DNA of 64,000 bases from Rugalucina vietnamica. Lineage: Eukaryota > Mollusca > Bivalvia > Lucinida > Lucinidae. Shown here piece after piece: positions 19,040 to 33,839 of the stretch. Location of the stretch: positions 6,364,006 to 6,428,005 of the forward strand of contig OZ024877.1 in NCBI GenBank assembly GCA_964017185.1. The letters run 5' to 3'. The translations under genes were made by a program, and so were the position numbers. How positions within the stretch are numbered: the first letter of the stretch is position 1; the number at the start of each line of letters is the position of its first letter. The notes beneath the pieces were generated by a model. The model made no database searches, was not told where the DNA came from, and worked only from the letters and a program-made list of their open reading frames with translations.

Positions 19040-20830
19040 CTGGTCAAGCGTTCATAAAAAGAAACGACATTCATGTAAAGGAAACGAAACTGAAAAGTAT
19101 GAGAATCGAAATTAATGACAAACCAGAGAATCAACAACACTAGCTGAAATATAGAGCAAAAGAAATCTCATAACAAACGGCTGCTGACCTTTTCATTGGT
19201 TTCTTTTTAAAGAAGCCAACTTGTATTAACATAGTGTGTTCATGTGTCAGGTGCATGTGCGAGTTGGTTATGGACCCCTGGTCTAGAGCGCATTGCATAA
19301 ATAGTCACGCCGCATATACGCTCAATCATCTTTGCACAATGTATATGCAACAAAAGTTAAGCTTTTCCAAGAGATGCTCGCAATCTCACATCGCTATCTT
19401 AAGTGTATGATCATGTGTCAACCATCATCAATAGCAGAATAGTCAAAGATCAGGAAAGGCTCGGGCAGATCTCTCGGCATGCGCGTATGGCCTACTGCAA
19501 TTGCATGGTCCAATCAAGATGACCAGAAGTCGGTGGTCGTTTAACCACAAGTTGTGAATACTGTATTCTATTTATGCCCAAATAATAAAACAGTTTCAGA
19601 TTTGTTTCAATGTTTCTTTCACGCAGCCAGGATGGTGTATTATAAGGGGTGGGGGGGTACCACCTATACATACATGCTACAGCCTTATCTAGAAGTGTTA
19701 TGCGGCGAGTCAACAGCGGCAATCGATTAAAAGAATTCACAATCGATAGTCAGTAAGTCAGTATATATAGTAAGAAAGAAAGAAAAGAGAAAAAAGACGA
19801 TTTTCATGAAAACGAAAGTAGCACACTTCTGTGTAAATACTGATATATTGAGCAATGATTAAATCCCTCCCAAGTACAATTGATTGACTGATGGTTTAAT
19901 TTGAGTTGAGTTTTTACAGGTTTTACTATTCGGATACCATTTGATTTATATCAGTCTTTTGATTGACTGCATTGCTGAAGCTTGAAATTACTGTACATAT
20001 TTTATCTGTTCATTGCCAGTTTATTCAGGGTCACTGAAGAGAATTTATTACTCAAAACAGATCTGTCTTGCCCAACCTCTTCTTTTGAATTTTTGCATAG
20101 CTCAAGGGAACTCAATTTTAGATCATTATTGGAATTCATCATGGTATTTCCGTATCTACGGCACCGTAGAACATAAATATTTTTAGAGCTATTTATAGCA
20201 GTGCCGAGCCGAGCTGCAAGAGTCCTTTTGGTCACGGTATACGTGGTCATACACTGAAAAAAGTGCTGATAGATCGCAAGCTTTTTTGAAAAGCTTATAC
20301 TTGGCATATATTAGAGTCATGCTGTTTAGGTAGCAGGGGATAGTTTCGTACTTTGACCCCCTTCGATTTTTTTAACTATTTTACTACCTACTATTTTACT
20401 ACTTGGCTTGCAAATGGCATTGCTGACTCTAGAAAAAGAAGTCTTATAATTGTTTATTGTCTTTTCCTGTTTGTAGAGTGTTATAATATAGTACCTCAAC
20501 ACGCGGATTTGTGCTCAAGAGCAGGTCCACAGATATTGTTGGACGGTTCAAGGTCATGTCGGCACCTCTGAATTTCTCTGTTACCGCCGTGCTTGAAAAG
20601 GTGGTATAATTTCAAGACTGAATGCTGGAAAAGTATACTAGTCGTGACACCATTTACTTTCTACTTTTGAAATTGCCTTCTGTTGCTGTATAAATGTAAG
20701 GCGGTGTGAATGTCCAGGTGTTTGCAAGTTACTCTCCACATTAGGGGCAACCTGTGTAGGGTCGGTCTGATTTTCGTACGGAAAATTGGAGAAAAAACAA
20801 TGAAAAACAACTTAAATTTGACATTAAACA
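19040..20830. other. Mostly unassigned sequence
   Basis: No convincing gene. The 19440-19530 stretch (reverse strand) and 20190-20300 (forward strand) both resemble parts of 28560-28810 (ccaccgacttc, gcatgcc, then gatcgcaagcttttt), so fragments of a dispersed repeat are present. A G-run lies near 19649. Confidence 0.4.
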
Positions 20831-20843
20831 ACCCCCCCCCCCC

Positions 20844-20886
<43 letters not shown>

Positions 20887-20958
20887 AACAATGGGCAACA
20901 AACCCGAAGACAGCCATTTTTTCTGAAAACCCCAAAAATACCGAAATTCGAAATGTTG

Positions 20959-21018
<60 letters not shown>
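20831..21018. repeat. C-run and two long A-runs
   Basis: Homopolymers: C at 20831-20844, A at 20845-20884, and A at about 20971-21018 after a short (CA)n. Apparent lysine- or phenylalanine-rich frames here are artefacts. Run lengths are likely unreliable. Confidence 0.85.
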
Positions 21019-21020
<2 letters not shown>

Positions 21021-21036
21021 GGCCATTTCTATGTAT

Positions 21037-22240
21037 ACAGCTCCGTTTCATTAAGAACATACCCCTGCAATGTCGCAAAATAAATTGACCCCGCACCCTG
21101 CATTGCATGGCTCATTGCTGGATGGTTATTAGTCTGTCCTGGATGAAACTTCTACAATTTGTGTATATATTTATGTGTGTTAAACTGGTAGTTTGTCTAT
21201 ATTGATCGTGAGCAGTTCGATTGGACAGGAAGCTGCTTTCGGCGTATACCAAAATTCTGGTAGATTTAATGTCAAGTTTTCAACTTTCGGCGATTGGTAT
21301 TATGTAAGTATTGTGAATATTGCCAGTTTCTGACATGAATGTTGTTCATTGGCATCTATTATAGATACCTTAAAACTTACATCACATTCGCTAAAGTACT
21401 GAAGTAGAAATGGAATATCTAACTATACCTACTGCCCTGTATAATGCTACCATGCAAATGCATGTTTTCAGCACATAAATTGTCTGAAAGTTTATCAAAT
21501 TTAAAAACTGGACATCTGAGAATATCATTAACAGTTGACATGATTATTTAAAGAGAGTTACGATAGCCTAGTATCTAATGCAATGTGTACACCTGCCTAT
21601 GACAATGTTTTAAGTTATGTTATGACATTCTTAAACATATATTTATTAATTAAGGACATTTGATGGTTTTTGAATACAGTTGATTGAAATAGTGTGACTG
21701 GCGATTTTAACAAGACGGCTTATATTAGTAATCATCCAAGAGAAACTTCAACGAATCAAATATTAAACGCACGAGAGCACACTAAGATGGAAGTAGACAT
21801 TAAGAGCAGTTTTGCTTCCTTGAAATATGTCTGTAATGAAGAAAATAGCGTCTATTTAATCATTATTTCTGAACTTTATATGTATTGCGAATGCGGTGCA
21901 AGTTTTAATGTATATCAGATAGATGTCAAGGAATAACATTCAGGTCAGAAAGTGGCAGTATTCACAGTACTTACATAATACCAATCGCCGAAAGTTGAAA
22001 ACTTGACATTAATTCTGTCGGAATTTTGGTACATGCCGAAAACAGCTTCCTGTCCAATCGGACTGTCACGATCAATATAAACAAACTACCGGTTTAACAC
22101 ACATACATGTATACACAAATTGTAGAAGATTCATCCAGGCCAGACTAATAACCATCCAGCAATGAGCCATGCAATGCAGGGTGCGGGGTCAATTTATTTT
22201 GCGACATTGCAGGGGTATGTTATTAATGAAACGGAGCTGT
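21037..22240. mobile_element. TIR element with about 290-bp arms and TA flanks
   Basis: Ends ACAGCTCCGTTTCA and TGAAACGGAGCTGT, flanked by TA (TA-CAGCTCC ... GGAGCTG-TA). Arms at 21037-21340 and 21938-22240 are about 93% complementary, covering aacatacccctgcaatgtcg, gcattgcatggctcattgct and caactttcggcgattggtat. The unique 600-bp loop has no transposase frame. Probably a Tc1/mariner-superfamily MITE. Confidence 0.8.
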
Positions 22241-22599
22241 AGAGATGGCGAAAATGTCAGAGTACCCACGCGGGGTCATTCCAGTAATTTATATGACTCG
22301 GTCAACATCAGAATATAGATAAATTGTAGAAAGGGAGGAGGTTTGTCCATATATTTGATTTAATCTCTCTCTGTAATTTATTACTGACAGTCTCAAAGTA
22401 ATGGACTAACTATATGCTCAAACGGTAAGAGAGAGACCCTTGGTTCGTGCCCTGGTCGGGCCACATTCTTCTTCTGCTTCTTTGATAGCTATGCCAACAG
22501 AGCTACCGAGCAACATGGTCAGCAAATTACTGTTTTACAGCAAGGATTCAGCTTTGTACAATTGACGAGCACCAAACGTGTAAACTGGAGACAAATGAG
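22241..22599. other. Unassigned spacer with a weak tRNA-like motif
   Basis: No gene. The stretch around 22410-22465 has tgctcaaacggtaagag and ggttcgtgccc, which faintly resemble SINE promoter boxes. Confidence 0.3.
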
Positions 22600-23149
22600 C
22601 GTTTGGCTTGCTTTTACCCCTTAAAATATGTTATTCATTGTAAATACTTGCAAAGTTCGAAAGACCAGGTTGCCGTATTATCGTGCGTTACTTTAATTTT
22701 GACGTATTTTGTTTTAACCCGTGGTTGTTCGGGAAAAAAATCATGAGAAATTGGCTTCTTAAGTTAAAGTGTGATGTCAAAAAGCAAAATCATCCACTTT
22801 GAAGAAAATGAGAAAAGTACGAAACGTTTTTGGGCGAATGTTATTTTCGTGTATGGCCGAACTTGCAAAACAATAATCTCCTCGAATGTTTGCGAGTCCT
22901 ATCGAAGCCTATGCATCAGTAGAACACACGGCATTTAGCGGCATGTATGTAGATCCGGATAGGCTAGATCGTTCGTTGGAAAGGTCTATTTAAATAATTC
23001 AATTAAAAGTTTGTAAAAACTTACCGCTAAAGTTTCCTCCAAAAATGGCGGCGAATCCGAAGGAAACTACCGCAATCATACGTGAAAATGCCGCCGATCA
23101 TGCGTTACGACCTCTTTTCATGCGTTTCGAATGGACACGGTGAATATCG
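22600..23149 (-). repeat. Right arm of the long inverted repeat
   Basis: Inverted copy of 17615-18186. The outer end (ggacacggtgaatatcg) lies 80 bp before the (CT)n tract. It lacks the 14-bp stretch present in the left arm. Confidence 0.85.
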
Positions 23150-23225
23150 AAATCTGTCCCATTCAACAGGTATGACAATGTTTGGAAGTTGATTTCACTT
23201 AAAGGAACGTCTACTCCAGAATGCA

Positions 23226-23228
<3 letters not shown>

Positions 23229-23317
<89 letters not shown>
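23229..23317. repeat. (CT)n microsatellite, about 88 bp
   Basis: Uninterrupted CT units, then a short TG-rich stretch. Confidence 0.95.
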
Positions 23318-23320
<3 letters not shown>

Positions 23321-23468
23321 CTGTGTGTGTATCTGTGTGTGTTGTTGCTGCTTGACGTCCAGTGAACATTTTTGTCAGGCAGGTTCGAATACACATATCA
23401 ATAAAGTATAGTGCACTATGTTTTGCTATATCTACGATATTTTCATATTACAATTTTATTTTCCTTAC

Positions 23469-23693
23469 TTTATGGTGCACATTTTGCAGATCCTCCCATC
23501 GTTTTGACGTTGCCATCTCCGGGGTATAGAAATAGTTGAAGCCCCAGTATTTCCTCTTCTGTCCGTCCGGAGCAGTATCATAGTCCGTGTCATGAATACT
23601 GCCCTCCTCCTCTTTTTCATATTTGTCCTGGTATGGGTCCCCGGGGGAGGCTGCGTGGGTCTCGGTCCGGCCCGGCTCCCTTACCGTACACAT
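23469..23693 (-). CDS. Candidate unidentified exon (minus)
   Basis: The open frame has a natural composition (EEEGSIHDTDYDTAPDG, then YWGFNYFYTPEMATSKRWED) and stops at a consensus donor, ATAAA|GTAAGG (boundary 23469/23468). It is GC-richer than its surroundings. The start is uncertain: a stop lies 9 nt above the first ATG and no strong acceptor is seen. I do not recognise the family. Confidence 0.4.
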
Positions 23694-23722
23694 ATTCCTT
23701 CAAAACTTGATTTTCATGCCTA

Positions 23723-23945
23723 TCATTCTCTAAGCCCCTCCAGAGGTCCTTCAGTTGTGCGGATTGTCAGAGAGTCACAAACACTTATCTCGACAAAAAA
23801 TGAAAGTATTTTAATGGTATATTTTAAACTAATCGTTGGGTATGATGCCGCATTCTTTATCATGAAATCGTATTTTCTGTTGTATTCTACGAGCCCATCA
23901 ATATTAAGGAAGTGCTTAATCATAGACAAGGCTCCGTCACTATAG
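23723..23945 (-). CDS. Candidate unidentified exon (minus)
   Basis: Open frame with a helical, repeat-like sequence (LSMIKHFLNIDGLVEYNRKY, then YPTISLKYTIKILSFFVEIS), reminiscent of armadillo/HEAT-type helices but not assigned. It lies 30 bp upstream of the 23469-23693 frame on the same strand. An intron cannot fit in that gap, so either the two are one exon with a frame change or at least one is not real. Confidence 0.35.
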
Positions 23946-24082
23946 TGAAAGGGAGAGAAACCGTATTGGTCACTTCAGATATTTCATAATTTTTATCGCA
24001 CCTGCTTATAGCAGGGTGCGATATAGGAGTCCAAATTTCTGTCTGTCCGTTCGTTCGTTCGTTCGTTCGTTCGTCCGTCAAC

Positions 24083-24955
24083 ATTTACGTCGAAGTTTGG
24101 TTTTCTCGACATCAATGATAGCTGTGTGTCTCAAACCTTGCATAGTAATTGTCCTTGACATACCCTTCAAGCACGCACCTTGACCCGCTGACCTTGACCC
24201 ATATTTCAGGGTCCACTGACTTTGACAAATTTTACGTCGAAGTTTAGTTTTCTCGACATCAGTAATTGCTGCGAGTCTCAAACCTTGCATATTAATTGTC
24301 CTTGACATACTCTTCAAGCACGCACCTTGACCCGCTGACCTTGACCCATATTTCACGGTCCACTGACTTTGACAAATGTTACGTCGAAGTTTGGTTTTCT
24401 CGACATTAGTGATAGCTGCGAGTCTCAAACCTGGCATAGTAATTGTCCTTGACATACCCTTCAAGCACGCACCTTGACCTGCTGACCTTGACCTATATTT
24501 CACGGTCCACTGACTCTGGCAAATTCTACGTCGAAGTTTAGTTTTCTCGACATCAGTGATAGCTGCGAGTCTCAAACCTTGCATAGTAATTGTCCTTCAA
24601 GCACACACCTTGAACTGCTGACCTTGACCTATATTTCATGGTCCATTGACTTTGTTAATTTTCATGTGGAAGTTTGTTTTTTCTGCATCCATCATAGCTG
24701 CAAGTGTGAAAGCTTGCATAGTAATTGTCCTTGACATGCCCCTCAAGCATGCACCTTGACCCGGTGCCCTTGATCTATATTTCATTGTCCATTGACTTTG
24801 TTAATCTTTACGTCAAAGTTTGGTTTTATCTGCACCTGTGATAGCTGCAAGTGTGCAACCTAGTATAGTAATTGTCCATGACCCTTTCAGAGCACACCTT
24901 GAAGTGGTGCCCTTGACCTATATTTCACGTTTTTAGTTATTTTGCCCAATGCAGG
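24083..24955. repeat. Tandem repeat, about 147-bp unit, six copies
   Basis: Units share tacgtcgaagtttggttttc, cgacatcagtgatagctg, ttgtccttgacatac and ccttgacccgctgaccttga. The left four copies are close to each other; the right two are more diverged. The array is bracketed by gcagggtgcgatatag (about 24012) and gcaggtgcgatatcg (about 24952). A (GTTC)n tract precedes it at 24046-24076. The 168-codon open frame in it is repeat translation. Confidence 0.9.
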
Positions 24956-25059
24956 TGCGATATCGACCTCCGCGGCGTTCTTGTTGTATACTACGGTTCG
25001 TCCCTGATGTTTTGTACTACGTTGCTATATTTTATGAATTATGTAAATACGTGCTCGTA

Positions 25060-25170
25060 TGTGTATATGTTTTATTAGGGCCACATGGTTAGAATAGCTT
25101 TATGTAGTTAAATGTGTTTTACCCTCTTTAAATAATGTATATAAATAAATAAATAAATTAATTAATTATC
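25060..25170 (+). repeat. LINE 3'-end remnant with (AAAT)n tail
   Basis: Tattagggccacatgg and ccctctttaaataatg match the 3'UTR end seen at 27444-27545 (reverse) and 31760-31845. It is followed by an aaat/aatt tail. Confidence 0.5.
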
Positions 25171-25229
25171 GGGGCTAAACTGGAGGTTTTTGCGGCTTTT
25201 TTTAATCATCATTACCTTTTATCACGATT

Positions 25230-25570
25230 TATTTGTTTGTCCGTGATGATCATCACGAGGACAGAAGAACGAACTAAATGGTGTGAATCTAAGCGCAAAA
25301 TAAGGTGCCAGTAAAGTGTCCATATTAATTTGATATAGTTAAGCGTTTCAAGGCGGTACTTTTGTTGTTGTTCTATTTGTTCTATGCTAAGTGTAGAGTC
25401 TTTTGCATGTATGGCCACCTTTGGGGAAATAGCTGCTCACCCAGCTTGCGATATCTTTGTATCAGTCTTATTTCCTACCTTGGCCTCCAGGATGGGACGT
25501 TGGATCTGATTGGCCCATTCCTGATCACTGCTTACTTTTACCTTTTCATTTTATAGAAAATGTCGGTCAC
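25230..25570 (-). repeat. Dispersed repeat D, diverged copy 2 plus arm fragment
   Basis: Inverted relative of 5440-5760: the 25420-25560 part matches 5440-5640 and 51180-51380, and the 25230-25420 part matches an arm of the 5.7-7.2 kb inverted repeat (tcaaggcggtactttt, gaggacagaagaacgaacta). Confidence 0.6.
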
Positions 25571-26089
25571 AAAGCATGCATACTGTACGAAGCCGTTTGG
25601 ACACATATTTCAATAAATATACCCATGCGACCAAGACAAAGAAAAACAAAAGGACGACTTTAAGAATGTAATGCGTTTCCGTGTCACTTTTGTATCTACC
25701 GGTCTACTTTAGCTGAAAACACAAGTGCCGTAAGTATTCCATTTGACTTTAAGTTGGAACATAGAAGAATTTTGCAGATCATAGTGGACGCCGATTTTGT
25801 AAACTCGGCTTGGTTTATTTTCAACGTCTAAGAGCAGAGGATGTGGAACGTCGCATTCGTAACGATCTCGCCGACGCATACAAAACTTCATAGTAGCATA
25901 CATTAACATTCCACGTCGCATCAACAATCACGATTAACAGTTGGGTCCCCGTGCACCTGAGAACTATCGCCATAAAATGAGATAAAACAAAAAAGTAATT
26001 AAGACTAAAACATTGTTAACATTTTATTCATCTTTCTTAAATATTTGTCACAATTTTAACAGAACTGTCAAACTCAATATAAACCAGAT

Positions 26090-26324
26090 TTGAGCCGCAT
26101 CGTGAGAAAACCGGATTTTTGCCTAGGCGAAAACAAAGGCGCAGATCAGCTTCGCGGTAACCGCGAAGCTGATCAGCGCCTTTGTTTTCGCTACTCGGAT
26201 AGTACAATTCCTCTTCTACTTAAATCCGAAATTTCAAGCTTCTAGCTCTTTTCTGAGCTTGTACAGGCCGGTTTGAGTCGGACCTGGTCGGAAACCCCGA
26301 AGACCGGTTTTCTCGCGTCGCGGC

Positions 26325-26327
<3 letters not shown>
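26090..26327. mobile_element. MITE-B copy 3, fused to the 3' coding end of FkbM copy 2
   Basis: TGAGCCGCATCGTGAGAAAA to TTTTCTCGCGTCGCGGCTCA. A 65-nt hairpin at 26127-26191 has two 32-nt arms around one A, with a single mismatch. The paralogue reads ataaaccag then ttttgttat uninterrupted at 7425-7440. Here the element splits that sequence, and the outermost TGA of the MITE (minus strand, 26327-26325) is the stop codon of the gene. Confidence 0.9.
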
Positions 26328-29541
<3,214 letters not shown>

Positions 29542-29675
29542 TGTTGGTCTACCTAGAGTAATTCTGCAACGCAAAAATGCAAAAATGATACAAAATTATG
29601 GATGAACTTAAAAATAAGTCCTCATTCACCATAAATCACCATTCTTACTTTTTGTGTGGTTCTAAATTCCATGGC

Positions 29676-31845
29676 AAAGATTCAAACAAAGATTGAGGAA
29701 GGCAAAGATGATCCGCGTTCTATATGGAAATTGTACAAGCAATTTGGCGCGAGTAAAAAGGGAACTTCGAAAGTTAACAATTTTGAAACAAAAATAAATA
29801 ATGATAACGTAGCTAAATGTTTTTAATGATTATTTTGTTAATATTCCATCTAAACTAAAGGAGCCGATACAACGATCAGAATTTAAACTGCTTCAAGATT
29901 TTGTCAATTCGAAAGTTAATGATGATACTAACTTCACCATTCCTCATACAATCTATTCATTCGTCAATAATTATCTAGTTAATACGGATGCTTCTAAAGC
30001 CACTGGACTTGATTCAATAGGGCCAAAATTATTAAAGATGGCTCCAAACGTTTTAACGCCCTCCATAACATTCATGATGAATAAAAGTATTGAGACTGGG
30101 TTTTTTCCAAGTGCATGGAAAAATGCAAAAGTTAATCCAATATACAAAACTGGAGACAAGGATGATGTTAATAATTACAGGCCTATCTCAATCTTGCCAA
30201 CTCTTTCAAAGGTAATTGAAAAATGGACTGAGATGAAACTTATATCTTATTTAGACAAATACGCTCTTCTTCATAAAAATCAAAGTGGATTTCGAAAAAG
30301 CCATTCAACAGAATCAGCTCTTATACTTATGACAGACAATTGGTTAAAAGCCATTAATGAAGGCAAACTCGTTGGTTGTGCAATGATTGATTTTCGGAAA
30401 GCTTTTGACTTGGTTGATCATCAATTACGTCTAAATACATTGCGTTATTATAAATTCAGTACTTTGACTTTGTCCTGGTTTCAGTCGTATCTTTATAGCA
30501 GAACACAACATGTCGTTATTAATAATTCATGTTCCATTAGTGGCGAGGTTTTGTGCGGAGTCCCGCAGGGATCGATCTTAGGTCCACTGTTATTCTTGCT
30601 TTTTAACAATGACCTGCCACTTTCATTGAAAGATATACCTGTATCTGTATCTGTACTTACTTAGAAAAGGATGTCCTTGAAGCCAATCTTCAGATGGCGT
30701 TGGATTTAGTTCGCAGCTGGTGTTTAGAAAATGGAATGCTTATCAATACTGATAAAACTAAATTGATGCTAATTGCTAGCCGACAAAAACGAAATTCTTT
30801 AATTGACAGCGAACTAAAAATTACTTTTAATAATATGCAATTGAAAAACTCTAGCAACGAGAAAATCTTGGGTGTTCACGTGGATCAGAATTTTGTCTGG
30901 AATAGTCATTTTCAACACGTGTCCGGAAAAATTTCAACATACCTTTGGTTGTTATAGCAAATTAGTTCTTATCTTTCTGTGCAACATAGACGTCTGTATT
31001 ACAACACATATATAAAATATCATCTGGAATATTGTTGTGTAGTCCGGGGAAGTTCAACTAATTCAAATGTTTATAAAATTGAAAAATTTCAAAGAAGGGC
31101 GTGTAAGCTTATTCTCGGGAAAGTTAATAATACACTAGAGGCTGCACTTAATGAGTTACAAATTTTATCGTTTGATGAAACTGTTTTTCTGCACAAGGCA
31201 AAATGTATATGACAGCAAATAACGCAGCTCCTATCTACTTAACGGATTTGTTCCAGTTTAGCAGCAATGAAAGTATTGTGAATTATTCACAGTTAAATTT
31301 ACGATCACCATCAAATGGGAATTGTCTTATACCCAGGCCTAAAACAAATCTCTTTAAAAACAGTTTGTCTTATTCCGGTGCTTTAGTGTGGAACAGTGTT
31401 CCTTTATGGGTTGAAACTTCAAGTTACAAACAATTGCTTACAATGGATGAAAGGTGATAGAACTTAGTAGTTTACACGTACTTCCGTCGCCATTGCATCA
31501 TATCAGTAATTTCAATACTTTTTTAATATCCTTTTTTATTGTTTAGCATATGTCATGTTTTTAAATGTTGTTTGGGTCGCATTGAGGGAAAACTTGATGA
31601 TTTTGATGTGTATATAGTCTAATTTGATTGAAGTGTCTGACTGGCGTTTGTAGTTGTTTTCATTTCACCAGGTCGGAAACTATGCGCTCCTGACATGTTT
31701 TCCCAAGACGACGATCACATTTTGATTTGCTTCATGTATATTTTTTATGTATCTTGTAAGTACATGTTTAGAGGGCCTCCGGAAAGATTGGCTATGACAA
31801 CCGAGCTACCCCCTTTACATAAAGAAATTACTTACTTACTTGCGT
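29676..31845 (+). mobile_element. LINE (plus), decayed, with (TTAC)n tail
   Basis: Inserted upstream of FkbM copy 2. The flanks ccatggc (29670-29675) and ttaccttattctac (about 31850) are contiguous in copy 1 (11255-11275). The body carries an RT domain and C-terminal region in several frames and ends with catgtttagagggcctccgg, acccccttta, cataaagaaa and a short ttacttacttac tail. Confidence 0.85.
29850..31457 (+). pseudogene. LINE reverse transcriptase, motif C deleted
   Basis: RT motifs in order: ASKATGLDSIGPKLLK (about 29990-30035), AKVNPIYKTGDKDDVNNYRP, QSGFRKSHSTESAL, motif A MIDFRKAFDLVDH (about 30383-30420) and motif B GVPQGSILGPLLF (about 30559-30597). Where YADD should follow, the sequence is a short tgtatc duplication and a stop, so catalytic motif C is gone. 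The thumb region continues in other frames (LINTDKTKLMLIAS; IKYHLEYCCVVRGSS), ending near 31457. Family: RT of CR1/jockey/RTE-like LINEs. Certainly non-functional. Confidence 0.88.
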
Positions 31846-31917
31846 TACCTTATTCTACTAACGTTTTCCTTGTATAAATCGTCCTTAGCAAGTTGAAGGA
31901 CCAAAGGCGAACCACAT

Positions 31918-32177
31918 CATCAGGAAAACATGTCCTTGTAATATATACCCCCTTGAACCCCACTTTTATATAGCAAAAATGGGGTATGCAGGGGTATACC
32001 TATTTTTCTTATTTTTGCTCCAAAACATAGATTGTAGGTACGGCGAGGTTCTAACGTGTACCCACAATCTATGTTTTGGGCAAAAATAAGAAAAATATCA
32101 AAAATTTTCTTATGAATTTTTCAATTTTTACAGTAGAAAAAAATCTCTGTATATTGAATGGGCATGTTTTCGTAATG
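31918..32177 (+). mobile_element. MITE-A copy 4
   Basis: CATCAGGAAAACATGTCC to GGGCATGTTTTCGTAATG; the internal pair tccaaaacatagattgtagg and caatctatgttttgggc is intact. The paralogue near 11334 (accacatgcatg) is an empty site. Confidence 0.85.
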
Positions 32178-32222
32178 TGCATGAGAGCGCGCAAAGATAA
32201 ACTCTCTTATCAACAGCTACGA

Positions 32223-32402
32223 GGATCATTCAAGAATTAATGACAGTGTATCCATATCCGTCGGAAAGATAAATTAAACTCAGTGTAGTGTGTGATGTCA
32301 CATGCGGAGACATATATAACAGATTCATGCTGAAAATGCTGTGCTTTTATCATGGCTAGATTTGACGCAATGCTAATTTGAATATGACCTTTGAAGCATC
32401 CA
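32223..32402. mobile_element. Left piece of the mariner-type element, copy 2
   Basis: TACGAGGATCATTCAAG onward matches 11402-11587 closely, up to gcatccatg, where the long inserted element starts. The other piece lies at about 41000-41660. Confidence 0.7.
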
Positions 32403-32451
32403 TGGTAGGATAAGTAAAACGTGCACAGGGCAATTTAATCAAGGAAAGGTC

Positions 32452-32720
32452 TAGTACCAGTTGACTGGCAGCAGCGATTTTACGTTGAAATCGCTGCTGC
32501 CAGTTGACTGGCAATAGCGATTTTACGTTAAATTGGCTGCTGCCAGTTGACTGGTAATAGCGATTTTACGTTAAATTGGCTGCTGCCAGTTGACTGGTAA
32601 TAGCGATTTTACGTTAAATTGGCTGCTGCCAGTTGACTGTCACCAGCCATTTTTACGATAAATTGCTGCTGCCAGTCAACTGGTTATGACAATTTTATCA
32701 TTATTAAAAATGCTGCAGCC
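32452..32720. repeat. Tandem repeat in left end, about 43-bp unit
   Basis: About six copies of a unit containing ccagttgactggtaatagcg and ttttacgttaaattggctg, itself partly palindromic around ccagttgactgg. Confidence 0.9.
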
Positions 32721-32883
32721 AGTTCACTTTTATGCTAAGTAAAGACAGTCTAAAAGTTGTCAACTGAATATGCGTAGAAAATGTATCAAATGAAAGGGTA
32801 TGTTTGGTTTCTGTTACTTTTTTAGTTATCTTTTTTGTTGGGATTTTGTAAAAAATTCGGGTAATAAAAATACATGAAATTGA

Positions 32884-33107
32884 CTAGAAACATGTCCGTG
32901 TTAGATACACCGCTTTTATATAGCAAAACTGGGGTATGCCTGTTTTTTCTTATTTTTGCTCCAAAACATAGATTGAGGGTACTCGTTAGAACCTGAGGCC
33001 TGAACAACAATCTATGTTTTGAACAAAAAATAGGAAAAAATGATGATAATGTTCTATTTTTACAACGTAAAAAACTCTGTATTTTGCATGGGCGTGTTTT
33101 CGGAATG
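32884..33107 (+). mobile_element. MITE-A copy 5
   Basis: Gaaacatgtccgtg to gggcgtgttttcggaatg, with the internal pair tccaaaacatagattg and caatctatgttttg. Slightly shortened. Confidence 0.8.
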
Positions 33108-33186
33108 AAAAAGTTTGTTTCATGAATTTAAATTGATCCAAACTATGTGTAGAATAGTTCATAACATGTTATTTTGCACATTCAAT

Positions 33187-33835
33187 TCAATTCAATTCTT
33201 TATTCCGTAAGTCATACGACTTATTGGAGAGTACAACATATATACATGTGAAATAAATACATATAAATACAAATACAAACATGGAAAACAAACTGAATAA
33301 TAAATATTGAAGCTTCAGTCAAAAACATGGTCGTGTACAATGTTGAGTTGGATTATTGCCTCATTGAAACTGCTGTTTTTATATACTTAGCTAAATTACA
33401 AAGTTCTTTGGTGCTTTCGGTACATAACAACTGGACAAGTTTGTGCGCACTTGGTCGGCGGTAATAACATGACTTAAGGTATTGATGTCTTATATTTGTA
33501 TATAAAGGACACTGTAAGATAAAATGATATTCGTCTTCAATCTCTCCAAGATTTCAATTATCTTCTCTTCTTGAATCTATGTAACGACCAGTTTCTATGC
33601 CTAATTTATGCGACGAAAGACGTAATTTTGAAATAATTATTCTCATACTTGGTAAAATTGGTTTACTAAGATACGGCTGTAAACCGCTCACAGTAGTGAA
33701 ATATTTATAAAGTGAACATTTACTAGATACATTTATATCATGGTCAATATTCTGAAAAGCAATATCTGTAAGACGTTGTTTCAACGTAGCCAACTATGAG
33801 CGATAGTCAAGCTCGCTTACCTGTACCTGTACTTC
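33187..33835 (-). pseudogene. LINE 3' fragment (minus) with (AATTG)n tail
   Basis: The reverse-strand frame at 33793-33554 reads LKQRLTDIAFQNIDHD, then LSKPILPSMRIIISKLRLSS and LGIETGRY, resembling the C-terminal 'SKLRxxxHxLxIExGRY' region of aquatic-invertebrate LINE proteins. The 3' end reads ataaagaattgaattgaatt, a five-base tail repeat typical of tandem-tailed LINEs. Confidence 0.65.
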
Positions 33836-33839
33836 ATTG

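Noticed and set aside
20002..20307. Minus-strand frame of 101 codons
   Set aside because: Part of it looks protein-like, but no splice site or motif supports it and it overlaps a dispersed repeat fragment.
20661..21108. Several overlapping frames rich in phenylalanine or lysine
   Set aside because: They translate poly-A/T runs and carry no protein signal.
23098..23396. Frames with Arg-Glu or Glu-Arg dipeptide repeats
   Set aside because: Translation of the (CT)n microsatellite.
23592..23945. Plus-strand 117-codon frame with an apparent signal peptide
   Set aside because: The minus strand has the more natural composition and a donor site; the hydrophobic start is the complement of an acidic stretch.
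24078..24584. 168-codon frame with internal protein repeats
   Set aside because: The protein periodicity is that of the 147-bp tandem DNA repeat; there is no start context or splice logic.
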